Part shown: positions 17,034-22,762 of the stretch, piece after piece | Position numbering within the stretch: the first letter of the stretch is position 1 | Layout of the letters: each line of letters begins with the position of its first letter | Virus record (IMG/VR): IMGVR_UViG_3300027852_000117 | Location: 1-34,187 of that record | DNA from: a virus | Reading direction: 5' to 3' (one strand) | Length of the DNA stretch: 34,187 nt | Made by a program: the position numbers and the translations under genes | Notes under the pieces: generated by a model | Told to the model about the DNA's origin: nothing | The model's input: the letters and a program-made list of their open reading frames with translations, nothing else | Database searches by the model: none

Positions 17034-18404
17034 TTATGCTCCGAAATAATTATTCATGCGGGTGAAGTTTCGTTTGCGGCCTGTTGACTCGAATTCAATA
17101 ATTCCAGCAGGCTCAGATGCGCCATGTACTGCCAGGGCATGAGCCCAAAATTCATCGGCATGGCCTTTTTCCGTTCTGTCTGCATCAAACCTGATATTTC
17201 CGGCTGCCGTGACTGTTTTTTTGACTGAATGATGAGCGCGCCTGGTATCCTGATCAATCGGGATCCTGACCTGTTTGTCTTCAAAACGTCTGCGCAATTC
17301 AAATGCAAGTTCCTGTTTTGACGGGCCCGTGAAAATCACGCCCTCAACCCTGTGTTCTCCATATCTTTTTTTTGCATCTTCAACGGGTTTTTCACCCATT
17401 CCGGTCTGATCCATACAGATTCTAAGGGGATTATATGTATCCATCAGTCTGTCAAGCTCATCATCCTGTGCTGCAAATGATGCACCTTTCAGCTTTGAGA
17501 CTTCCCTTGTCCAGAATACATCTCCAACCTCTTCAAGTACCCAGAAAACTGCGAGATCATGACGGCGGCCGATATCGTTTCCAATATAAAATGTTCCGGT
17601 TCCGGCAAGTTCAGGTTTTCCGGCGCCGGCATCCTCGCAGGGCCGGATCAGATCCCAGGTCAGGAATGCATCGTTTTCGTCAACAGGTATGCAGCAATAT
17701 TCCTGAAGCCATATATTTTCATCTCCGCATGCTGCTTTTTCTTCAGCAAGCCAGGCTTCCCGCTCTTCTTTTGTTGTTTCTTTGCCCATGATGCGGTCAA
17801 GCAGGCCCTGGTCAACAGCATCAAATATTGTGACCGTATGCAGGGAGAAGGTGGGAATCTTTCCTTCTGATACGGCTTTTTTTGCGTCTTTTACAAACTG
17901 CGCATACAGGCTTGCGTTTGACTGATATGTACTGAGTATCCGCATATCATAACCCCATGTCACGCAGGGTTTGGCGGCTGCATACATCTTTGGCTGGTCC
18001 TTGTGCCAGTCGAATTCATCGAGGTTTGTTTTTCCTCCTTTTGAACGGAATGCTGTAGGGTTGCTTGACAGGCCGTGAATCCTGGAGCCATTTGCAAAAT
18101 GTATTACCAGGGCTTTAACTCCGTTTTTTTCATCCAGGACTTCCTCTTTGATTGAAAGAATTTCACCGGCTGCCTTGAATATTTTCGCCCATTGTTCGCA
18201 GTAGAGGATATATTCTTTTGCAGCGGATTCATCGGCTGAAGAAAACCAGACAGGCAGGCCGGGCATTTTTACGCAGTCGCGCACGTCTTCGTAGGACTGC
18301 ACGTAGGTTGCGCCGATTCGCCTGGATTTTTCCCAAATTTTGCGGCGGGAATGATCCTTTAGCCAGGCAATCTGGTATGGCAAAAAATAATCTGTTTCTT
18401 TCAT
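17034..18404 (-). CDS. terminase large subunit (Mu gp28-like)
   Basis: 456 aa packaging motor. ATPase: Walker A-type SRRIGATY near residues 28-34 and Walker B acidic pair at 129-130 in TNLDEFDW. Nuclease: Asp277 in YIGNDIGRRHDLAVFWVLEE, Asp in CMDQTGMGEKPVEDA, and the C-terminal HADEFWAHALAVHG. Mu-type enzymes pack by headful after cutting in flanking host DNA. Its start overlaps the stop of the DUF1804-type gene by four bases (ATGA), the usual small/large terminase order. Confidence 0.94.
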   Translation of the reverse strand: MKETDYFLPYQIAWLKDHSRRKIWEKSRRIGATYVQSYEDVRDCVKMPGLPVWFSSADESAAKEYILYCEQWAKIFKAAGEILSIKEEVLDEKNGVKALVIHFANGSRIHGLSSNPTAFRSKGGKTNLDEFDWHKDQPKMYAAAKPCVTWGYDMRILSTYQSNASLYAQFVKDAKKAVSEGKIPTFSLHTVTIFDAVDQGLLDRIMGKETTKEEREAWLAEEKAACGDENIWLQEYCCIPVDENDAFLTWDLIRPCEDAGAGKPELAGTGTFYIGNDIGRRHDLAVFWVLEEVGDVFWTREVSKLKGASFAAQDDELDRLMDTYNPLRICMDQTGMGEKPVEDAKKRYGEHRVEGVIFTGPSKQELAFELRRRFEDKQVRIPIDQDTRRAHHSVKKTVTAAGNIRFDADRTEKGHADEFWAHALAVHGASEPAGIIEFESTGRKRNFTRMNNYFGA

Positions 18405-18988
18405 TTCACGCCCAGTATTTTGTCGACCTCATTAATGAGGCGTTCACGGTCTGCCTCTGTCGCAGGTGTTTTGTCTTCGTTTACCTGGTGTTCGGCTGCC
18501 ATTTTTTCAATAAGTTCCAAAACCTGTTTAAAATCCCTGATTTTTTTCAGTGTCAGGTTTTCAGGTGAAACAAGCATTTTGCCGAGTTTTCGTTCCACTA
18601 CTGTCTGCAAAGCCTTAACTGCCTCGGCAGGTGTATTGCATTTGACTGGTTCGGCTGTTACCGGTTCGGGCGCAGTTTCTTTTTGCGTATCCCTGATTGA
18701 CAGCTCTTCCATACGTGCAAAAGCATAAACCGCCTGGGGGTCAGGAGAGTCTGAGGTCAGGGCAGAGTTAATCAGGCGCTGTCGGAGAAGCATCTTTTTT
18801 TGTTTGAGCTCTGTTAAGATTTGTCTGTGTTCTTTTTTTCTGTCTCTCCACCCACCGGCTGCGCTCCAGCGTTTCAACTGAGAGATGGAGACCCCTGTTG
18901 TTTCTGCGACAAGCTCAAATGTATAGCCGTCGTAAACATAGAGTTCCTCAGCTCTTTCTCTTATTTCCCAGGAAATTTCCTTAGACAT
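18401..18988 (-). CDS. DUF1804-like terminase small subunit
   Basis: 195 aa from the ATG at 18988, which overlaps the previous gene's stop; the open frame extends upstream to 19117 but that part overlaps a real gene. The N-terminus is a helix-turn-helix: EISWEIRERAEELYVYDGYT, then LVAETTGVSISQLKRWSAAG. The rest is charged and helical with an Ala/Pro/Glu-rich linker near 115-135. HTH plus position before the large terminase identifies the small subunit, which picks the packaging start site. Confidence 0.82.
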   Translation of the reverse strand: MSKEISWEIRERAEELYVYDGYTFELVAETTGVSISQLKRWSAAGGWRDRKKEHRQILTELKQKKMLLRQRLINSALTSDSPDPQAVYAFARMEELSIRDTQKETAPEPVTAEPVKCNTPAEAVKALQTVVERKLGKMLVSPENLTLKKIRDFKQVLELIEKMAAEHQVNEDKTPATEADRERLINEVDKILGVK

Positions 18989-19226
18989 TAATATATCTCT
19001 CAAGCTCTTTGATTTCAGACTGCAAAGATGCGTAATCGTTAACAGCTTCAGCAAGCTGAATGCTCTGCTCTGCAGCGATATCGGTTTTAAGCGCAGGTAT
19101 TTCAGCAAAGGGGTCAAGAATGTCCCGAATTGAAAGAATAAGGCCTTCTATTTTCAGGGTAAGCTGTTTTTTTGCAAGCTGTTTGCCTGCAAGCCTCCCC
19201 TGGAACTTAATTTTTTCTGTCATCAT
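18981..19226 (-). CDS. small helical phage protein
   Basis: 81 aa, no known motif. It starts MMTEKIKFQGRLAGKQLAKK and continues as an amphipathic helix (LTLKIEGLILSIRDILDPFAEIP, AVNDYASLQSEIKELERY), likely coiled coil. GGAG lies before the start. It sits between the membrane protein and small terminase, in the place of Mu gp26-type small genes. It is a real gene by operon position, overlap with the next start and ribosome site; function unknown. Confidence 0.65.
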   Translation of the reverse strand: MMTEKIKFQGRLAGKQLAKKQLTLKIEGLILSIRDILDPFAEIPALKTDIAAEQSIQLAEAVNDYASLQSEIKELERYINV

Positions 19227-19258
19227 AGGTTATATCTCCGGTTTTTATCCCTGGGTTT

Positions 19259-19555
19259 TTAATTATGTCTCTGATTTTTGATGCTTTCCACCAGCTCTGT
19301 CATTGTTTGGGTGTTCATTATTACGATATCGTGAAGATCTATCGCCAGTTTTGCGTAGTCTTCCACCAGAAAAATATTATTCTCGTACATTTTTACGACC
19401 CGTTCAAATCTTTGCCCCTGGAGCCATACAAGAATGAATGCCGCAACCCAGGGTCCTATGACAATGCAAAAAAGAACGCTTCCAAACTGCCAGCCTCCCA
19501 TATGTGAAAAGAGACTGACAAACATGGATATTGCCGTTAATTGATCCGGTGTCAT
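19259..19555 (-). CDS. membrane-anchored coiled-coil protein
   Basis: 98 aa. One clear membrane segment (about residues 24-46, FGSVLFCIVIGPWVAAFILVWL quoted in part) is followed by a charged helical part (RFERVVKMYENNIFLVEDYA ... MTELVESIKNQRHN). The N-in or N-out question is open. The form fits either the DUF2730-like small membrane protein of Mu-like phages or an i-spanin-like (Rz) lysis protein. Start overlaps the holin-like stop by one base, so the two are co-translated. No lipoprotein o-spanin was found nested nearby, which weakens the spanin idea. Confidence 0.6.
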   Translation of the reverse strand: MTPDQLTAISMFVSLFSHMGGWQFGSVLFCIVIGPWVAAFILVWLQGQRFERVVKMYENNIFLVEDYAKLAIDLHDIVIMNTQTMTELVESIKNQRHN

Positions 19556-19731
19556 TATATGCCGCCTTTTAACATGCCTGTTCGTAAAAACATTCCAAGC
19601 AGGCCGGTAAAGCCGGTCTGCATGGCAGGGCCGAGAGCCATCTCACCGGTGAAATACCCTGCAGCCGACGCTACTACTGCAGCAGCTCCAGTCCAGAAGG
19701 TTTTTGATTTATAGATTTTTTTTTTCGACAT
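19555..19731 (-). CDS. 58-aa membrane protein, holin candidate
   Basis: Short gene with a strong AGGAGG seven bases before ATG. It encodes MSKKKIYKSKTFWTGAAAVV and then ASAAGYFTGEMALGPAMQTG, FTGLLGMFLRTGMLKGGI. A charged N-terminus, two short hydrophobic stretches separated by an amphipathic loop, and the KSKTFWTG..A opening recall small phage holins. It is the first gene after the late leader (19890-20040), which suits a lysis gene only if timing is controlled by other means. Good evidence as a gene, moderate as holin. Confidence 0.65.
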   Translation of the reverse strand: MSKKKIYKSKTFWTGAAAVVASAAGYFTGEMALGPAMQTGFTGLLGMFLRTGMLKGGI

Positions 19732-19885
19732 GATTCCTCCTTTATTATTTTAAAAAATAAATATATTTTTTGTTCTCTCGTTTCCATATCTGGGGGTTTG
19801 ATCTTAGGTCTGAGGGTTTGAAATGTCTGATATTTTGTCAGTCTTGTTTGTTCATGCTGCCCCCTTTTTTTGAAAAACAAGGTAT

Positions 19886-19947
19886 AAAAACAAAAAAACC
19901 GGTACCTTTTGCAAATTAACAACATTTTGCTGTAAAGGTACCGGTTT
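19886..19947 (-). terminator. intrinsic terminator/attenuator in the late leader
   Basis: Perfect 14-bp stem (AAACCGGTACCTTT, arms 19896-19909 and 19934-19947) with a 24-base loop, followed on the minus strand by TTTTGTTTTTA after a stem already ending in TTT. It stands about 55-115 bases after the predicted start at 20002 and about 165 bases before the first late gene. Confidence 0.75.
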
Positions 19948-19985
19948 ATATTTTATACCGGGGCGGCTGCCAAAAAAAAAGCAAG

Positions 19986-20033
19986 ATCCGCAAACTGATT
20001 GTGAGACTATAATAATTGAATCAGTTTGCGGAT
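19986..20033 (-). promoter_or_regulatory. 15-bp-arm inverted repeat bracketing the -10 box
   Basis: Perfect arms ATCCGCAAACTGATT (19986-20000) and its complement (20019-20033), 18 bases apart. One arm fills the -35/-10 spacer, the other lies just after the expected start, and arm centres are 33 bp apart. As DNA it looks like an operator. For transcripts arriving from rha it can fold and is followed after five bases by nine T, so it could also terminate them. Confidence 0.65.
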
Positions 20034-20038
20034 GTCAA
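20009..20038 (-). promoter_or_regulatory. strong sigma70-like promoter before the late operon
   Basis: TTGACA at 20038-20033 (read on minus) and TATTAT at 20014-20009 with an 18-bp spacer. It follows the stop of the 67-aa gene directly and points to the head/tail operon. The -35 is preceded by CCC exactly as in the promoter at 21226. Predicted start is near 20002. Confidence 0.65.
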
Positions 20039-20044
20039 GGGTTT

Positions 20045-20248
20045 TTACTGTTCTGTCAAAAAATTTATTGTCTGGTCAAGTTTTTCATGTATGTCAAATA
20101 AAAATGCCCCAAAATCATCCTGCAGGGGCGAAAGCTTTTTACCGGAAGGGCTCAGCACATAGTGCATAACGCCGATACAGCCGCGGATACTGTGCAGGTT
20201 TATAATGGCTTTGTCAAAATCAATATTAGTTTGTGTTTGGTTTGCCAT
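20045..20248 (-). CDS. 67-aa protein downstream of rha
   Basis: Starts one base after the rha stop with GGAGG before it. Sequence MANQTQTNIDFDKAIINLHS, IRGCIGVMHYVLSPSGKKLS, then a helical C-terminus FGAFLFDIHEKLDQTINFLT. No recognised family. It looks like a small soluble two-helix protein. Co-transcription with rha and a position immediately before the late promoter make a regulatory role possible but unproved. Confidence 0.65.
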   Translation of the reverse strand: MANQTQTNIDFDKAIINLHSIRGCIGVMHYVLSPSGKKLSPLQDDFGAFLFDIHEKLDQTINFLTEQ

Positions 20249-20980
20249 TTATTTTGCCTCCCTTATGTTTTTCTGAAGGAGGTTTTTGTAATAGTTTTTC
20301 AGGCCAATGCCTCTTACCACCCTTATTTTGGAACCGTGCATCATCATTGTGGATGAATAGGCGGCTTCGACAGCGTGATAAAGCTTCATGAAAAAATGAG
20401 ACTTGCATTCCATATGAACACTATTTGTCTGGCAATGCTGCATATAAACACTGTAAAGATCATCCTTGGCAGCAACATGATTCATGCCTACATGGCAATA
20501 TTTATGCGCGAAAGCCCAGACAGGGCCGTAATGGCTGGAGTTGATTCTCAAGCTGTCAAATTTATTCTCAAGTTTGTCAATTTTTTTAAAAATCATGGGG
20601 AGGATGGAAACATGCATATCTGAAAGGTTTTTTTCCATTGCATTAAAGGCGGCTATGTATTTTTCTTTCCACTCCATTGCCTTTTTGCCAGTAAAACCCA
20701 TTGCGAGGATTGCAAATCCGTCCCGGGTGATAAGGCACATGGGATATTTTTTCCCGCGCTTTTCATAATCTGACTCCCCAAAATTGGACAGTGAAAACTC
20801 ATATGAGCATTTAAGATTTCTAATATCTCTTAAGATATGATTGTGATCTTTTTCAAAATCTTTGGCAATCTTCAACGATGTTATGACGGGTTTTCCATTC
20901 CTGGTGGCGCTGACGAGTTCATTTTTTTGAAAGTTAATGAGGTTTGATGCAGATTGGTCTGTTTTTGTTTCTGTAATCAT
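20249..20980 (-). CDS. rha: Rha family phage regulatory protein
   Basis: 243 aa from the ATG at 20980 with CGGAGG before it; the open frame runs further upstream but those codons fall in the hairpin leader. The Rha domain covers about residues 20-120: LVSATRNGKPVITSLKIAKD, FEKDHNHILRDIRNLKCSYE, YPMCLITRDGFAILAMGFTG, KKAMEWKEKYIAAFNAME. The C-terminal part (about 130-243) is helical and has several His/Cys residues. Rha proteins are lambdoid and related prophage regulators whose expression can interfere with phage growth. Here it stands between the early and late operons, where Mu has its late activator, so it may control the switch (inference). Confidence 0.88.
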   Translation of the reverse strand: MITETKTDQSASNLINFQKNELVSATRNGKPVITSLKIAKDFEKDHNHILRDIRNLKCSYEFSLSNFGESDYEKRGKKYPMCLITRDGFAILAMGFTGKKAMEWKEKYIAAFNAMEKNLSDMHVSILPMIFKKIDKLENKFDSLRINSSHYGPVWAFAHKYCHVGMNHVAAKDDLYSVYMQHCQTNSVHMECKSHFFMKLYHAVEAAYSSTMMMHGSKIRVVRGIGLKNYYKNLLQKNIREAK

Positions 20981-21016
20981 GGTTTTGCCTCCGTATTGAG
21001 TTTTTAGGTTTTGGGC

Positions 21017-21097
21017 AAAAAAAATGCGCCCGAGTGTTACCAGCGGCTCAATACGAGACCGCCCCGGCGCGTCACCACACCGAGACACTCGGGCGCA
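21017..21097 (-). terminator. long-stem terminator/attenuator in the rha leader
   Basis: Perfect 13-bp stem (arms 21025-21037 and 21085-21097, TGCGCCCGAGTGT) with a 47-base loop, followed on the minus strand by eight T. The loop itself can form a hairpin, GCGG-T-CTC / GAG-CCGC with GTATT between. It lies only 36 bases before the rha start codon, so it acts on transcription into rha. Confidence 0.8.
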
Positions 21098-21133
21098 AGA
21101 ATTAATCGCCCTGAAACTAAAAACCCCCTTATT

Positions 21134-21151
21134 GCATCATATATTTGATGC
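21134..21151 (-). promoter_or_regulatory. palindrome GCATCA-6-TGATGC in the rha leader
   Basis: Two 6-bp arms around six A/T bases, nearly a perfect 18-bp palindrome. It sits about 45-60 bases after the predicted start of the 21226 promoter. Possible operator or small RNA hairpin. Confidence 0.4.
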
Positions 21152-21197
21152 GGTTAAAGACCGGAGACAGCCTCGCATTGTATTACTGGTATTTTCA

Positions 21198-21226
21198 GCT
21201 ATATTTATGTTTGTTTTGATTGTCAA
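21198..21226 (-). promoter_or_regulatory. sigma70-like promoter for rha
   Basis: TTGACA at 21226-21221 (minus) and TATAGC at 21203-21198 with a 17-bp spacer. The -35 is preceded by CCC, and the AAAAACCCTTGACA context is shared with the promoter at 20038. The only long gene downstream before a terminator is none: the hairpin at 21017-21097 comes before rha. Confidence 0.6.
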
Positions 21227-21278
21227 GGGTTTTTCTTGCTGTTGATGTTTTACAGGGTCATTCATTGTTTATTTCCTT

Positions 21279-21335
21279 GTAGGGGCAGCCCTTGTGGCTG
21301 CCCTATGTAGGGCAGCCACGGGGGGCTGCCCCTAC
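21279..21335. repeat. REP-like palindrome GTAGGGGC...GCCCCTAC
   Basis: 13-bp arms (21279-21291 and 21323-21335, GTAGGGGCAGCCC) with a second complementary pair inside (GGCTGCCCTAT / GTAGGGCAGCC). It provides the stop codon of the gene at 21332-21910 and fills the start of the gap before the rha promoter. Confidence 0.85.
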
Positions 21336-21910
21336 GACAAACGATTTTTACGATAATTCGCCGTAATTTTTTTCATATTTTCAAAATTGATTCTTTCTGG
21401 CTTTTGGTCTGACGGGCCGCCACGGGGGTTTGACGGGCAGCCACTGAGGGCTGCCCCTACATCACCGCCGCTTTGGGTTCTGGAAAAGCTTCCATTCCGT
21501 TCTGTTTGATTGCGTTTGACTTCTTTGTGTCTGTCGGTTTCATCCGCCAAATCGTACACAATCGATTTAAGATATCCGTGGGTTTTTAAGGGCAGACGCT
21601 GGGGCGGATTCTCAACAATCTTTTCCAGGCCCTGCCCCCACATTTTTTGGGTGCACGGCCTGGCAGGTCTTCTGTCCCATTGGATATGGCCTTCTTTTGT
21701 TAGAGTTTGTATTTCATGCAGCAGGCGCAAAACCTTTTTCCAGGACAAAGCTCTGGCAGGGGGTCTGAATAATGCAAGATATGCAAAGCAGCGACTTGAT
21801 ATATCGCCTGGCATTTCACCTGCAAGTTTCAGGCACTGGCGGGCTGCTACATCGTTTTGCCAGGCTTCAACGCTGTGGATTGCTCCGCATGAGGGGCAGA
21901 TTAGTTTCAT
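21332..21910 (-). CDS. zinc-ribbon phage protein with REP-derived tail
   Basis: 192 aa. The first ~120 residues look like a true phage protein: MKLICPSCGAIHSVEAWQND has a CxxC pair at residues 5 and 8, then helices (FAYLALFRPPARALSWKKVL, LHEIQTLTKEGHIQWDRRPA) seen in proteins of other Mu-like phages. The C-terminus does not: GGDVGAALSGCPSN is encoded by a REP-like palindrome (about 21420-21470), and the stop codon lies in another (21279-21335). The original C-terminus has probably been replaced or extended. Its start overlaps the preceding gene's stop (ATGA). Function unknown; DNA or tail-fibre related cannot be decided. Confidence 0.7.
   Translation of the reverse strand: MKLICPSCGAIHSVEAWQNDVAARQCLKLAGEMPGDISSRCFAYLALFRPPARALSWKKVLRLLHEIQTLTKEGHIQWDRRPARPCTQKMWGQGLEKIVENPPQRLPLKTHGYLKSIVYDLADETDRHKEVKRNQTERNGSFSRTQSGGDVGAALSGCPSNPRGGPSDQKPERINFENMKKITANYRKNRLS
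21422..21470. repeat. REP-like unit inside a coding region
   Basis: GGGCAGCCACTGAGGGCTGCCC palindrome followed by CTACATCACCGCCG, the same tail as at 13637-13650. It is translated in frame as part of the 21332-21910 product. Confidence 0.8.
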
Positions 21911-22245
21911 GTTATTTTAGCGAGGTTAATGATTTTAAATTCTTGCTCGGCTTTTAAGGGGAGGGACGCGCCAAGGGTTGATGAATAAACAGCTTCAACT
22001 GTAACAACCCTGCGCCCGTCCCTCCTGGATTCAAGGGCAAGATCATCACCGGACAACACTACGCATATGCTTGACGCAGGCGATATGCTTACCTGGTCTC
22101 TCTCGTTAATTACAGCCCCGCTTAAATCTGTAAGAGACCAGGTGACGCTGTTTGGGATTACAGCGTCACCGTCTTCATCTGTGAACTGAGCTGTAACAGC
22201 ATATGTGCTTTTTTCTACTGCATTTGGTAATAGTGTCGTTGTCAT
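21907..22245 (-). CDS. Ig-like virion-associated protein
   Basis: 112 aa, all-beta. YAVTAQFTDEDGDAVIPNSV, TWSLTDLSGAVINERDQVSI and the later VVTVEAVYSSTLGASLPLKA read as an Ig-like fold of the kind attached to phage capsids, tails or fibres. It lies between two virion-like genes, with CGAGGA before the start and an ATGA overlap at the end. Likely a structural or decoration subunit working with the 22258-22749 product. Confidence 0.65.
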   Translation of the reverse strand: MTTTLLPNAVEKSTYAVTAQFTDEDGDAVIPNSVTWSLTDLSGAVINERDQVSISPASSICVVLSGDDLALESRRDGRRVVTVEAVYSSTLGASLPLKAEQEFKIINLAKIT

Positions 22246-22257
22246 AAAATCCTCGTG

Positions 22258-22749
22258 TTATGAAAATGTAATCTCAAGATCTATTGTCCATGTCTGACCG
22301 GCTGCTTTTGTTCCCTGATCATCTACTCTGCGGTTGAGATTGTCTGCTGAATCACTTGTTCCGCTGGCAGCTGTAAATTCCTGCCATGCAAAATTACCCT
22401 CAGTGCTTCCGAAAACCGATCTGAATGTTATTGCCTGGCCTGAAATTGACGGATAACCGGTTTCCATTCCCTTATATAGTTTGTTGGTTACAGCCTGGAG
22501 ACCGGTTTGTGTGGCAGCGGCTTCTGTGGTTGAATCGCCAACCCCTATATTTGCATTTGTATTATTGAATGCATCTTCGGCAGCTCCTGACAGGAGGTTA
22601 AGCAGGGCTGTTATGCCTTCATTCAACAGCAGGTTTCCTTTAATTTCCGAGACTGAATATGGCAGGTTTTTTTTAAAATCATCGTCGTTTTTAAATCTGT
22701 TGATTGTCCATTTTGTGCTATAGTTAATTTTGTCAGATAGCTTTTCCAT
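22258..22749 (-). CDS. phage structural protein (baseplate/fibre-associated type)
   Basis: 163 aa. The central part has the recurrent phage pattern NANIGVGDSTTEAAATQTGL, then YKGMETGYPSISGQAITFRS, VFGSTEGNFAWQEFTAASG and the closing TWTIDLEITFS. This family of small beta proteins occurs near fibre genes in many phages. It follows the spike-like gene by 13 bases with AGGAG before the ATG. It may cap or attach the spike. Confidence 0.65.
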   Translation of the reverse strand: MEKLSDKINYSTKWTINRFKNDDDFKKNLPYSVSEIKGNLLLNEGITALLNLLSGAAEDAFNNTNANIGVGDSTTEAAATQTGLQAVTNKLYKGMETGYPSISGQAITFRSVFGSTEGNFAWQEFTAASGTSDSADNLNRRVDDQGTKAAGQTWTIDLEITFS

Positions 22750-22762
22750 GATTCTCCTTTTT

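Larger units (their letters stand above)
19734..20044 (-). promoter_or_regulatory. late-operon leader region, no gene
   Basis: About 310 bases without a credible gene. It contains, in minus-strand order, a promoter inside a long inverted repeat, a T-rich stretch, a second long hairpin with T-run and an AT-rich spacer, then the AGGAGG of the first late gene. Confidence 0.7.

Noticed and set aside
19674-19925. 83-codon minus-strand open frame in the late leader
   Set aside because: Overlaps the 58-aa gene in another frame, runs through terminator sequence, and has unnatural composition (K/F/Q-rich).
20981-21088. N-terminal extension of rha to 279 aa
   Set aside because: The extra codons are encoded by the GC-rich hairpin and T-run; the ATG at 20980 has CGGAGG and begins the family's sequence.
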